DNA of 64,000 bases from Nitrososphaeraceae archaeon. GTDB taxonomy: Archaea; Thermoproteota; Nitrososphaeria; Nitrososphaerales; Nitrososphaeraceae. Made by a program: the position numbers and the translations under genes. Each line of letters opens with the position of its first letter. The stretch's first letter is position 1. The notes below the pieces were generated by a model. It was given only the letters and a program-made list of their open reading frames with translations. It was not told where the DNA came from and did no database searches. The stretch is taken from assembly GCA_031316115.1 (NCBI GenBank), contig JALDRC010000009.1, positions 1 through 64,000 of the forward strand. Direction: 5' to 3'. This document shows, one piece after another, positions 8,781 through 17,050 of the stretch.

Positions 8781-9785
8781 ATGACAACTATGGATATTAA
8801 AGATTCTGACTTTATGAAGTTAGACGATAAAGAATTCCTGGAATTCAAACGTCTATCCCTTGAGTTTATAGATACATGGTATGATTACAAACATTCTGAG
8901 GACCATGCCAAATACCTAATTGTCCAGATGGTGGTATTATTGGAAAAGAATGGATATACTAGAACTGAAGCAATTCAACAGATAGTTGAAACTCATAAAC
9001 ACCTTAGAGGATTTTCAACTACAACTATTTACAGAGAACTACCTGATGAAATGAAAAATAAGAACTTAGGCAGGCCTAATTTGCCAAATGACAAATTAGG
9101 AGAGCCTAACAACAATAATCCGCCATTAAACTACGACTACGAGGATGATGACAACACAGAACAAACAAACCTAGTTGTAGATATACAGCCTGGTTTTGAG
9201 GATTTACCACAATTAATAGATGAGAACGAAATAGATCCAGATAACCTCAATAAAACGGTAGTGCAGTATGCCGAAGAGGTTGAACTATCGCCAAATAAAC
9301 TTAAGATGCTTAATAACAAAACATTGAATGAGCATCCAAAACTACAAAAAGATCTAATAGAACAGATCGCTCCACTTTCAATTAAGGACGCAAAAGTAAA
9401 AGTTGCACAGAAAAAACTAGACATAGAAACTGGAGCAATGATCAAAACTGAATATGGTTATGCATCTGATCCTGACAAACGTGAAGAAGTGGAAGCAAAA
9501 CCAAAGATTGTTAGAGTAAAACATCCTGGAGACTATTATCTAGAACTTTTAAAATTAACTGATAAAATAATGTATCTTGGTACAAACTATGATGCTAATG
9601 CTACTGGAGATGTATTTTATGATAAACAACATATCGAAAGTTCTCAGAAATACAGATTTAATATCTTGGAGGGTTTAACAGATAGAGAATTATTACTACT
9701 TGAGAAACATATAGAATCTTTGCAGGATCTATTGTATAGTTTGACATTTGAAATAGATGAAACTATCAAGAACAAAAAGAAATGA
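8781..9785 (+). CDS. Element protein with N-terminal HTH-like region
   Basis: A 334-residue acidic protein. Residues 45-87 (VQMVVLLEKNGYTRTEAIQQIVETHKHLRGFSTTTIYRELP) look like a winged-helix or HTH unit. A low-complexity Asn/Asp linker spans about 95-135. The segment near 160-215 (VQYAEEVELSPNKLKMLNNKTLNEHP...LSIKDAKVKVAQKK) resembles ParB-type HTH sequence, and a long helical C terminus follows. It overlaps the next gene by ATGA. Replication control or partition is plausible but unproven. Confidence 0.55.
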   Translation: MTTMDIKDSDFMKLDDKEFLEFKRLSLEFIDTWYDYKHSEDHAKYLIVQMVVLLEKNGYTRTEAIQQIVETHKHLRGFSTTTIYRELPDEMKNKNLGRPNLPNDKLGEPNNNNPPLNYDYEDDDNTEQTNLVVDIQPGFEDLPQLIDENEIDPDNLNKTVVQYAEEVELSPNKLKMLNNKTLNEHPKLQKDLIEQIAPLSIKDAKVKVAQKKLDIETGAMIKTEYGYASDPDKREEVEAKPKIVRVKHPGDYYLELLKLTDKIMYLGTNYDANATGDVFYDKQHIESSQKYRFNILEGLTDRELLLLEKHIESLQDLLYSLTFEIDETIKNKKK

Positions 9786-10240
9786 CCCAATCTTCTTCTA
9801 GTAGTCTCACTAATTCCCGACTTTGCAAATATTGTAACAAGGTTCAAATCTACTGGAATAATTCTAAAGGAACCTTTGTAGAAGTTGAAACTGGTAACAA
9901 ACACTTTTGCAAGTCTGCTAGAACTAAACCACCTTCGGGTGGATTTCCATCCGAAGGTAATACAAGGCCTACTTACTACAACGCTGGAACTGGAAAGCCC
10001 TTTCAGACACAACAACAGAAGCAACCAACTAAGAATTCTATCCAAGTCCTAAAAGGTTCAGAAATAGAAGTTCAGAAGCAGTATGAGAGGTTATCTGATA
10101 TTGTTGTTGGAGAGTTAGGAGGCAAGATTCATGGTTCTCAATCTCACTACTTGAATGAAGAATTGAGAATTGTAGTTTACTATGAAGTTCCTGCTAGTGA
10201 TGCAGAGAATAGGGAAATGGTAAAAAAACGATTAAACTAA
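9782..10240 (+). CDS. Zinc-knuckle element protein
   Basis: A 152-residue protein translated from an ATGA overlap with the previous gene. Residues 14-45 carry LCKYCNKVQIYW...NKHFCKSA, a CxxC plus distal Cys/His set that probably binds zinc. A Gln/Pro-rich linker leads to a compact C-terminal domain of about 60 residues (QYERLSDIVVGELGGKIHG...LRIVVYYEVP). The coupling suggests that it works with the upstream protein. No known family assigned. Confidence 0.5.
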   Translation: MTQSSSSSLTNSRLCKYCNKVQIYWNNSKGTFVEVETGNKHFCKSARTKPPSGGFPSEGNTRPTYYNAGTGKPFQTQQQKQPTKNSIQVLKGSEIEVQKQYERLSDIVVGELGGKIHGSQSHYLNEELRIVVYYEVPASDAENREMVKKRLN

Positions 10241-10312
10241 TTCCAAACTATAACCCTGAAAGTTATCAATCAAGAAGAAAAAAAGAAATAGTTGTAACTT
10301 GTAATAATCTTA

Positions 10313-10756
10313 ATGATTAAGAAATCTATAACTTACATCGGAATAAATTTTGCAATTCTTTTAACCCTAGTCTCAATTACTGGAAATTCAATAGGAATTC
10401 AATCTATATATGGTCAAATACATACTCCAGATTCAGATATAGATGCCACCCCTATTGCTGTAGTTCTTTTTATAAATGATGATAAAGAAGGAAATCCATC
10501 GTTTAATCCATCTGAATTTACTATAAAAGAAGGTGAAGAAGTATTGGTTTTAAATAATTCAACAAAAGAACATTCCTTTACAAGTGGAGCAAGTCCAGAT
10601 GACCAAATGGCAGGTACAAAATTTAATACAGGTTTAATACAACCAGGTTCCTTTGCAGAATATCTAGCATTTAATGTTTCTCCTGGAGAGTATCCTTTCC
10701 ATTCAACTAGTGATCCAGCAAGTCTAAATGGAACTATGACAATTACGTCTAAATAA
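10313..10756 (+). CDS. Exported cupredoxin-like protein lacking usual copper ligands
   Basis: A 147-residue protein with a signal anchor at 1-35. The cupredoxin core is recognisable: FNPSEFTIKEGEEVLVLNNSTKEHSF, where His87 takes the first ligand place, then a PGEYPFHSTSDPASLNGTMTI ending. In typical archaeal plastocyanins this ending is YPYHCSxHPxMxGxIxV. Here the Cys is replaced by Ser131, the second ligand His by Asp134 and the Met is lost. It may not bind copper in the type-1 way. It is cargo inside the mobile element. Confidence 0.75.
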   Translation: MIKKSITYIGINFAILLTLVSITGNSIGIQSIYGQIHTPDSDIDATPIAVVLFINDDKEGNPSFNPSEFTIKEGEEVLVLNNSTKEHSFTSGASPDDQMAGTKFNTGLIQPGSFAEYLAFNVSPGEYPFHSTSDPASLNGTMTITSK

Positions 10757-10861
10757 TAACATTTTTTATTCAACTTATTTTTTTTCATTAATTGCAGTGC
10801 AACAATAATATAGATTTACTAAAACATTAAATGCAATAATTACTATTCCAATACTAGAAAA

Positions 10862-11164
10862 GTGACACGAAAATCTTATAATAATTTTGGTAACCGTGTA
10901 CGTCTTAATCCAATAGCACCAAGGCATGACAATACCAATAATTCAATAACCATAAAGAACCCAGAACTAATTCAAGAGTTTGAGCAAAAGCAACATTGCA
11001 ATATCAAAACTATACAAATTTCCATAGAGTCGTACAAGGCATTGCAATCAATGACAGAATACTTTAACATGCCATTATATGACGATATCATTCAAACCAT
11101 GGTAAAACACTTTAGAGAAAATGTATATCGGCAATATGGAAAATATTATGATACGACTGACTAA
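10862..11164 (+). CDS. Small RHH-like element protein
   Basis: A 100-residue basic protein starting with GTG. The second half (IKTIQISIESYKALQSMTEYFNMPLYDDIIQTMVKHFREN) has a strand followed by two helices, as in CopG/RHH or VapB-like regulators. The first 45 residues are polar and disordered-looking. It stands alone between the cupredoxin and the next small regulator. The DNA-binding role is an inference from layout only. Confidence 0.5.
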   Translation: MTRKSYNNFGNRVRLNPIAPRHDNTNNSITIKNPELIQEFEQKQHCNIKTIQISIESYKALQSMTEYFNMPLYDDIIQTMVKHFRENVYRQYGKYYDTTD

Positions 11165-11345
11165 TGAAAGATTATATATTAAATTACCACTGAAATAAGT
11201 AACTGTAAGTATCAACTGTTAATTATATGTCACAAAACTCAACTACCACTTGCTTATAAGCATTCTCTGCACGAAAAAACTAGCATTTTTATCGAAATAT
11301 TTTAAATCAAAATTTTTATAAATAACAAAGATTTTTAAAAATTTG

Positions 11346-11528
11346 ATGGTTATAAAACAATCAATGCAAAACGAAAGTAAACCAGTACACAAATACAAAT
11401 ACGTTGCATTAAGTGATCAGAACTATCAGAAACTGAAGAGTTTAGGGAGATTTGGAGAGCGTTACAATGACGTTCTGACAAGAATATTCAATGGAGAAGT
11501 GGATTTATCACGATTAAAAATTCAATAG
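11346..11528 (+). CDS. VapB/AbrB-like antitoxin-type small protein
   Basis: A 60-residue protein (ATG 11346; a TTG directly before it is also possible). YKYVALSDQNYQKLKSLGRFGERYNDVLTRIFNGE is the pattern of archaeal antitoxin-like proteins (strand, then xLKxLGxFGExYxDVIxRL). No toxin (PIN or RelE) gene follows. The next reading frame continues without a stop immediately after this gene, see 11471-11650. Confidence 0.5.
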   Translation: MVIKQSMQNESKPVHKYKYVALSDQNYQKLKSLGRFGERYNDVLTRIFNGEVDLSRLKIQ

Positions 11529-11650
11529 AAGAGTCCTGGAATGCTGGACTAGGCACCAACCAGCAAGCATTCCAAGACAAGCAATCAGTTAGTTACATCA
11601 ATCCTGGATTATCAAACCCAGACTACAGCACTGGAGGCTTTAAAGTATGA
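11471..11650 (+). pseudogene. Open frame without start codon, overlapping the antitoxin-like gene
   Basis: Frame 2 is open from 11471 to the TGA at 11648-11650. From about 11513 it reads as ordinary protein (TIKNSIEESWNAGLGTNQQAF, SYINPGLSNPDYSTGGFKV). There is no ATG, GTG or TTG in it. It could be reached by a frameshift from the upstream gene, use a rare ATT/ATA start, or be a gene whose 5' part was lost. Its stop overlaps the ATG of the next mini-gene (ATGA), which argues that it is, or recently was, translated. Confidence 0.4.
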
Positions 11651-11775
11651 GAAATAGTATTTTTCGTAGTATAAATAACTTTTGTACGGGATTACCGAAT
11701 ATTTTCGCTCCTACCCCTTCAACAAATCATTACTTTCTAGACACTGGTAATCTAACGTTGGAGGTGCTTTACTAA
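11647..11775 (+). CDS. 42-aa mini-protein in an overlapping gene chain
   Basis: ATG at 11647 overlaps the stop of the preceding frame (ATGA), and its TAA overlaps the next ATG (TAATG at 11773-11777). The 42 residues (MRNSIFRSINNFCTGLPNIF..., ending LEVLY) show no known motif. The main support is the precise start/stop overlap at both ends. A GGAGGT near its end (11760-11765) is probably the ribosome-binding site of the next gene. Confidence 0.4.
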   Translation: MRNSIFRSINNFCTGLPNIFAPTPSTNHYFLDTGNLTLEVLY

Positions 11776-12044
11776 TGTCGTCTAAAAACACTGATAGAAC
11801 TCCCAAGAAAAATAAAGGTTCTACCAGTTCAGACGACTTGTCAAGATTAAAACGTAGAAATAATATAAAAAAGTTCCCTAAGGAAACTATTAGAGATAAA
11901 GATAATCCATTTACTCCTGAGGGATTGGTTCAATGTCTATTAAATGACAGTCAACTTACACGAAAGGCAATAGCGTTAATGCTTCAAGAACTCCAGAATA
12001 TTGAATCAGTTTTGCTTGCAATTAAGAACAGAGGTTATTTGTAA
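11775..12044 (+). CDS. Small basic element protein
   Basis: An 89-residue protein. Residues 1-45 are basic and polar and likely disordered (KNTDRTPKKNKGSTSSDDLSRL). The second half is helical (FTPEGLVQCLLNDSQLTRKAIALMLQELQNIESVLLAIKNRG). It has a GGAGGT ribosome-binding site inside the preceding gene. It lies two genes upstream of the primase-helicase and may be an accessory replication protein (inference from context). Confidence 0.5.
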   Translation: MSSKNTDRTPKKNKGSTSSDDLSRLKRRNNIKKFPKETIRDKDNPFTPEGLVQCLLNDSQLTRKAIALMLQELQNIESVLLAIKNRGYL

Positions 12045-12045
12045 A

Positions 12046-12219
12046 ATGTCTAAGTCTAAACAACGTCGTTTCCAACATAATGTAAATTGTAGATGTTGGA
12101 ATTGCAGATATCCAGATTATAATGGATGTAGATGCTGGGTATGTAGATTTATTTGGGAATGTATCCATCAATTAGCATTTAAAAAACCTACACATTTTGA
12201 AGGAGGGCTTAGAAATTGA
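12046..12219 (+). CDS. Cys-rich mini-protein preceding the primase
   Basis: A 57-residue protein from ATG 12046, one nt after the previous stop. Two near-identical Cys pairs appear (NCRCWNCRYPDYNGCRCWVCRF), seven cysteines in all, suggesting a zinc or iron-sulfur site built from an internal duplication. Its end overlaps the TTG start of the primase gene, and an AAGGAGGG lies in its last codons as the primase ribosome-binding site. Confidence 0.55.
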   Translation: MSKSKQRRFQHNVNCRCWNCRYPDYNGCRCWVCRFIWECIHQLAFKKPTHFEGGLRN

Positions 12220-14594
12220 CTACGTCATTAATATCCATTGAAGATTATGCAGACTTTTGGTACTATAAAATAGGTGTTAATGTATTTCCTGCAGATACCA
12301 GAAATAAACGAACTTATGAAAACTGGTCACAATGGCAGGACCAACCAATACCACAAGCAGATTATGAAGAATGGAAACGAAATGGCAGTTTTAACAATGG
12401 AATGGCCTTAATACCTGGGAAAATATGGAAGGGCCAGTATGAAGGCAAATATCTAGTTGCTATTGATTTAGATAACCGCAAAGCCATAGAGGAATTCTGT
12501 AGTGGGGATAAACTAGAATACTTTAAGCAAAAAACGTTGGTAGAACAACATGCAGACCCTAATAAAATGCATATCTATTTTATCGTAGATAGACCTGTAC
12601 CCAACAAGTCAAGTGATAAAACTGACGCAGTCAGACTTGAAAAGATAGACACTAATGATATTCCAGCCATTGAAGTTAAAAGTAATGGAAAAGGTATAAT
12701 GTACTGTTCTAATTCACCTCACAAGAATGGCAGTTATCTACAACTTACTAGTACCTTGGAACCTATAACATTTGAAGCATGGGGCATTCAAGAACAAATC
12801 AGTATAATTTGTGATAAATACAAAATTCCCTATAGCATTAGTAATGGCAATGGCAATGGAAATAATAATTCAAGTACAACAGACCCATACTTAATACCAA
12901 TCCAGGATTTATTCGCACCTGGAACTAAAATCCTAAAAGGACACAATAGACACTTAGGGATTTTGAGGGTCATGGGTTCCCTATTATTAAAGAATATGGG
13001 CTTTCTAAAGTTAGAAGAGATTAGAGAACATTCTGAGAAACGTAACCAAGAATTATGTGAACCACCTTTAGACGATCGTGAGTTTAATAAACAATGGAAT
13101 TCAGCGCTAAAGTTCGCTGATAAAAAACGAAGAGAACGGGAAAAGCAGAGGGAAAAATCCCAACTACAACAACAACAGCAGAATAACCAAGATGGAACCA
13201 ATAATAATGATATAACAACAACGGCTACAAAAACATTAGACAAACAGCAGTTGATAGAACTGGGTACAGAACTTGTAATGTCAGAGCACACATTTCTAAC
13301 TATTCAAGAGTCCAAAGAAATTCTATATTATGATGATGAGAAAGGTGTTTACAGTTCTGGCGGCGAGGTTTTAATTGAAAGAGAGTTAGAAGACATATTC
13401 AACTTTGACCTTAAGAACGCTGATATTGGAGAGATTAAAGGTCATATAATGCGTTTAACCTTTGTCAAGCGAGAAGAATTTGACGCTGATTTAGATATTA
13501 TAAACCTAAAGAATGGTTTGTATAATATCAGAACTGGGGAACTAAGTCCACACACACCAGACTATTATTCCCTTAATCAAAAACCATTTTCATATAATCC
13601 AGAAGCAAAATCTCAATACCTTGAAACGTTCCTAAGTCAAGTATTATATCCTGAAGATATTGAAACTGCACTAGATATTATTGCTTACACATTTGTTAGA
13701 TACAACCCACATGAAATATATTTTATTTTAATTGGAGTAGGTTCTAACGGTAAAAGTGTCTATACTGGATTAATAACCAATTTGCACGGAACCAATAATA
13801 TTAGTAATGTACCTTTGAAAGCATTAGCAAACGATCATTTTGCATTAGCAGATCTGGACGGCAAAGATGTGAATATTGATACTGAGATGAGTTCCAATTC
13901 AATAAAGGATTTATCGGTATTAAAGAAACTTACTGGAATTCAACCTATCAGGGTACAGCATAAACACCAACGTGCTTATGATACTGTACTTCATGCTAAA
14001 CTAATCTTTAACGCTAACCAATTGCCAGTCAGTGAAGACAATACAGACGCACATTACAGAAGAGAGATCATACTTTCGTTCCCAAACCAGTTCGAAGGTT
14101 CAAACGAAGACCCAGACTTGTTAAAGAAGTTAACCAGTGAAGAAGAACTATCTGGAATATTCAACCTAGTTAAACCAGCACTTAAAAGGTTGGTTGAAAC
14201 CCAGCGAGTAAAGATAAATCAAAATACTATTGCAGAACGCAAGCGAAAAGCACAACTGATAAGAGAACCTATAAAATCATTCCTAAAAGATGCTATAAGT
14301 TCAGACTCCCAATTAAATGATTATGAATTAGTCGATGACTTGTATGATGCATATATCCGGTTCTGCAAATATCATAAACTTCCAATACAAAGTAAACCAA
14401 ATTTCAATGACGAAGTAGAACGCAACCCAGCAACACAAGCAGTTAAGAACCGCAAGGATTTCCCTGATGAAGGTAAGAAGAAGCAAATCTGGAAGCATAT
14501 CAAACTAAGAAGATGGTTACCAATAGACCCTAATGAGACTTTGACACCTGAATATGCAGACCTAGAAGACGAGGATATTCCAGAGGACAACTAA
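12216..14594 (+). CDS. Primase-polymerase / SF3 helicase replication protein
   Basis: A 792-residue replication initiator. The N-terminal prim-pol domain shows the metal motif AIDLDN (Asp84 and Asp86), MHIYFIVD near residue 125 and IEVKSNGKGIMYC near 150. A Gln/Asn-rich linker lies at about 305-345. The D5-type SF3 helicase has Walker A GVGSNGKS at 507-514, Walker B near 545-558 (LADLDGKDVNIDTEM) and the sensor region FNANQLP near 605. Such proteins prime and unwind viral or plasmid DNA. Start TTG at 12216 with a strong GGAGGG. A symmetrical repeat structure lies directly downstream. Confidence 0.92.
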   Translation: MTTSLISIEDYADFWYYKIGVNVFPADTRNKRTYENWSQWQDQPIPQADYEEWKRNGSFNNGMALIPGKIWKGQYEGKYLVAIDLDNRKAIEEFCSGDKLEYFKQKTLVEQHADPNKMHIYFIVDRPVPNKSSDKTDAVRLEKIDTNDIPAIEVKSNGKGIMYCSNSPHKNGSYLQLTSTLEPITFEAWGIQEQISIICDKYKIPYSISNGNGNGNNNSSTTDPYLIPIQDLFAPGTKILKGHNRHLGILRVMGSLLLKNMGFLKLEEIREHSEKRNQELCEPPLDDREFNKQWNSALKFADKKRREREKQREKSQLQQQQQNNQDGTNNNDITTTATKTLDKQQLIELGTELVMSEHTFLTIQESKEILYYDDEKGVYSSGGEVLIERELEDIFNFDLKNADIGEIKGHIMRLTFVKREEFDADLDIINLKNGLYNIRTGELSPHTPDYYSLNQKPFSYNPEAKSQYLETFLSQVLYPEDIETALDIIAYTFVRYNPHEIYFILIGVGSNGKSVYTGLITNLHGTNNISNVPLKALANDHFALADLDGKDVNIDTEMSSNSIKDLSVLKKLTGIQPIRVQHKHQRAYDTVLHAKLIFNANQLPVSEDNTDAHYRREIILSFPNQFEGSNEDPDLLKKLTSEEELSGIFNLVKPALKRLVETQRVKINQNTIAERKRKAQLIREPIKSFLKDAISSDSQLNDYELVDDLYDAYIRFCKYHKLPIQSKPNFNDEVERNPATQAVKNRKDFPDEGKKKQIWKHIKLRRWLPIDPNETLTPEYADLEDEDIPEDN

Positions 14595-14638
14595 AAAAGA
14601 TGCCACAAGATATCAACGCCTTATCTGATTGCAGTTAT

Positions 14639-14812
14639 TGGACAGTTTGGACAGTTTTGACACCACTAAAATTATTTTTTAGAAATGGATTTTTGTGCGC
14701 TTTTATCATTAGTCCTAAGGGTGTAAAATCTTTTACACCCATTGTAAAAAACGCCCAAAATATTAAATCTAAAAATTATTTTTTAGCCTGTCAAATCTGT
14801 CCAATCTGTCCG
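14639..14812. repeat. Nested inverted repeats: candidate replication origin
   Basis: Three coaxial inverted repeats share one centre near 14726. The outer 24-bp arms at 14639-14662 and 14789-14812 match at 21 of 24 positions when inverted; each holds GGACAG twice followed by TTTGACA. The middle arms are CTAAAATTATTTTTTAG (14666-14682) and an 18-bp version at 14769-14786. The central perfect hairpin is GGGTGTAAAA/TTTTACACCC at 14719-14740. The position right after the primase-helicase suggests an origin with iteron-like boxes (inference). A terminator or packaging site is an alternative. Confidence 0.65.
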
Positions 14813-14845
14813 TTTTCACTACTATTAGGAGTCTAAACTAGTAAA

Positions 14846-14962
14846 ATGACTACCTTAATAGATCCAGACGACAATGAAGAAACAGTCACAGACGAAGAGA
14901 TTGAAGCAGAAGGTAAACGAATAGCCACCGACATGTTTATTGATGACCAAGAAGACGGTTAA
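14846..14962 (+). CDS. 38-aa acidic mini-protein
   Basis: ATG 14846 gives 38 residues, nearly half Asp and Glu (MTTLIDPDDNEETVTDEEIEAEGK). It directly follows the origin-like repeats and precedes a zinc-ribbon gene by 14 nt. Such acidic peptides can act as DNA mimics, but nothing here proves that. Real status rests on composition and packing. Confidence 0.4.
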   Translation: MTTLIDPDDNEETVTDEEIEAEGKRIATDMFIDDQEDG

Positions 14963-14976
14963 CTCGATTACCGGAT

Positions 14977-15183
14977 ATGCATACAAACTGTGAACATTGT
15001 GGCAATAGGTTCTTCGAACACAAAGGCTTAGTTAGTGCATTCCTGGTTAATGACACTACTCTGTTATGTGATCGTTGTTATCGGTCCATGTATTCACGTG
15101 AACGCGAAAGTGGTAAAAGCGATTTTAATGGAGAACAGATATTTCTGAGGCGAATTGAATACAGCAGACAAGAAAGCCAATAA
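14977..15183 (+). CDS. Zinc-ribbon mini-protein
   Basis: A 68-residue protein with two CxxC pairs (NCEHCGNRFFEH... and LLCDRCYRSMY) spaced about 25 residues apart, a treble-clef or zinc-ribbon layout. The C terminus is basic and charged. It belongs to a set of small zinc proteins in this element (also at 15374, 15604 and 19088) that probably bind DNA, RNA or host polymerase parts (inference). Confidence 0.6.
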   Translation: MHTNCEHCGNRFFEHKGLVSAFLVNDTTLLCDRCYRSMYSRERESGKSDFNGEQIFLRRIEYSRQESQ

Positions 15184-15373
15184 CAACAAACACAATAATA
15201 ATACACAAGCACAGAGGGGTAAAATCCTGATATCAAAATGACTATCTTGATAGAAGATATTTTGTTTTAGTATCACAGAATAGATTCAAGACACTAAATT
15301 ATATTATATTTCAGATAGAATTAACAAATGTTAAAGCAAATAGTTAGTTAATCGTTAAGTGACATGATTAAGT

Positions 15374-15607
15374 ATGTGGTCTGTACTGTATTTTATTGAT
15401 ATGAGAAAAAATAATCAACAAGGTATTAGAAAATTATCATTTAAGTGTTATTACTGTGTAAAAGAGTTTGATAATGAAGGAAAGTATTGGGTTCATAATT
15501 CAGAAATTCATCCAGAAGAAATGAAACAACCTAATTTAGGTATGATTCAGATAATACGAGATAAATGGGGTTATGACATTGAACCGAAAGGAAATCCATG
15601 GGAATGA
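15374..15607 (+). CDS. C2H2 zinc-finger mini-protein
   Basis: A 77-residue protein; an in-frame ATG at 15401 would give 68 residues and fits the domain border better. FKCYYCVKEFDNEGKYWVHN followed by SEIHPEE is a C2H2 finger (Cys-x2-Cys, His-x4-His). The tail LGMIQIIRDKWGYDIEPKGNPWE is conserved-looking. It overlaps the next gene by ATGA, so the two are co-translated. Confidence 0.6.
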   Translation: MWSVLYFIDMRKNNQQGIRKLSFKCYYCVKEFDNEGKYWVHNSEIHPEEMKQPNLGMIQIIRDKWGYDIEPKGNPWE

Positions 15608-15735
15608 ATACTACAATTAACAAGAATTATCTTGAACCAACCAAATATTGTAAAAAATGTGAATTAATTACCCCGTGGGATGAATCTGGAAACTGTATAT
15701 TCTGTTTATGGTATAAGGAAGAAAGGGAGAATTGA
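15604..15735 (+). CDS. 43-aa double-CxxC mini-protein
   Basis: ATG overlaps the previous stop (ATGA at 15604-15607). The 43 residues contain YCKKCELITPWDESGNCIFC, two CxxC pairs 15 residues apart, forming a minimal zinc ribbon. The C terminus is charged. The overlap and intact metal site support it as a gene. Function unknown. Confidence 0.55.
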   Translation: MNTTINKNYLEPTKYCKKCELITPWDESGNCIFCLWYKEEREN

Positions 15736-15864
15736 TTGATTGATTAATAAATCTAGACTTTCCTGTTTTGCTAGAGAATTAAAAAAATAGAGTTTTTTGG
15801 ATTTATCTTACAGAATTTTTATTTATTTTAAATATATTTTTTTTGTCTGTGTGTATTTTTATTG

Positions 15865-16776
15865 TCAACCACCTGCTTCTGCTGCAAAACTAATGTAATT
15901 CTTGACTATACATGTTTTGTCTTCACTCGCTGCTATAGTATTGGTTGTACAATCTTCTCCTTGTTCGTCTTCATATTCAAAGCAAATATTATAATTGATA
16001 CTTACATCTGAATTGAAATAATTTCCACCTTCAGGAAAGTCATTACCGTTACAATTTTGTTGTGTAATTTCAAATTCAATAAGTTGGTCCTCTACAGGAA
16101 TGGGTTGTCTTATTTCATTAACAGTATATTGTGTACCTGGTTCTAGATTTGTGATTGTTTCTCCCTGCTGTGATCCTGTAAATTCGGATATTTGGTTATT
16201 CTGGTCATCCAAGACTTCAATGTCAAAGAAATTCTCTTGTAAGTTCAGACAAGCGTCTGTGTTGCTAATATTAGGATCATCGCATGAAAGCCAATCTTCG
16301 GAACCCGAATTTAATCCCAGACAATTCATTTCTCCATCATCAGGATTATTATCAACACATCCAAAGATTTCCTTCTTGACTGTCAGTGAACCTATTTGTG
16401 GCTCTGGGGCTAATACTACCTCTGTATTCTTGTTTTTACAAAAATTAACAATATTCTTGTTAATGCCATTCGAATTCTTCTCATCGTTATTACCTATCCA
16501 TTGATCGTCTTGTTGTCCTATCCAATCTTCTTGTCCATTAGTCATATCATTAATCATATCTCCACCTGAACCTTGACTAGTGCTATCAATTCCATTTATG
16601 ATTATGTTATTGCAGTTTACTTTCTGCTTATTTAGACCTGTGGACTTTTTATCTTTAGCATATGAATCTCCATATGACTGTGCAAATGCTGTTGTTGGAA
16701 TTCCCATGGAAATAGTAGTTCCAAACACCAATACTGCACTAATCAAGAATATAAGGATAGTTCTTGATATTTTCAT
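15865..16776 (-). CDS. Exported protein with Cna-B/SpaA-like region, element cargo
   Basis: A 303-residue secreted protein. The signal peptide spans residues 1-33 (ILIFLISAVLVFGTTISMGIP..AFAQ). The next 90 residues share KVNCNNIIINGIDS...GINKNIVNFC with the decayed gene at 23731-24401. Residues 125 onward (GSLTVKKEIFGC...FDIEVLDDQNNQISEFTGSQ...LEPGTQYTVNE) look like a Cna-B/prealbumin-like beta sandwich with many cysteines. It probably acts at the cell surface. It is transcribed against its neighbours and so looks like a cargo gene. Confidence 0.65.
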   Translation of the reverse strand: MKISRTILIFLISAVLVFGTTISMGIPTTAFAQSYGDSYAKDKKSTGLNKQKVNCNNIIINGIDSTSQGSGGDMINDMTNGQEDWIGQQDDQWIGNNDEKNSNGINKNIVNFCKNKNTEVVLAPEPQIGSLTVKKEIFGCVDNNPDDGEMNCLGLNSGSEDWLSCDDPNISNTDACLNLQENFFDIEVLDDQNNQISEFTGSQQGETITNLEPGTQYTVNEIRQPIPVEDQLIEFEITQQNCNGNDFPEGGNYFNSDVSINYNICFEYEDEQGEDCTTNTIAASEDKTCIVKNYISFAAEAGG

Positions 16777-17050
16777 ACCTAGAAAATAGGTTTAAAATAT
16801 ATCTGAGATAAGAAGAATATTTATTGACTATTTAAATATAGTATATTTGTGGAGCATTAATAGAAAATAATTATTATAGGAATTATTATATTGTATTTAT
16901 ATAGAAGAGCCGTTTGAAGACGATTAACAATCCCTATATAAGAAGTTATTAACATCTACCCTAAAAGTTAATAACAATTAATGCTATTGTAATATATTTA
17001 TAATAAGATAATGAACACACATCAAATCTACAAAGGAGGAAAGTAAACAC
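16777..17050. promoter_or_regulatory. Divergent promoter region before the terminase genes
   Basis: A 274-bp spacer between the leftward exported-protein gene and the rightward terminase pair, with AT-rich TATA-like tracts. A strong AAAGGAGGAAAG lies at about 17032-17043, ahead of the TTG start at 17051. No further element is seen. Confidence 0.4.

Noticed and set aside
14600-14836. A 78-codon open frame directly after the primase gene
   Set aside because: It is a translation of the nested inverted repeats: WTVWTVLT and CQICPICPF are the GGACAG boxes read on either strand. No ribosome-binding site or protein-like remainder.
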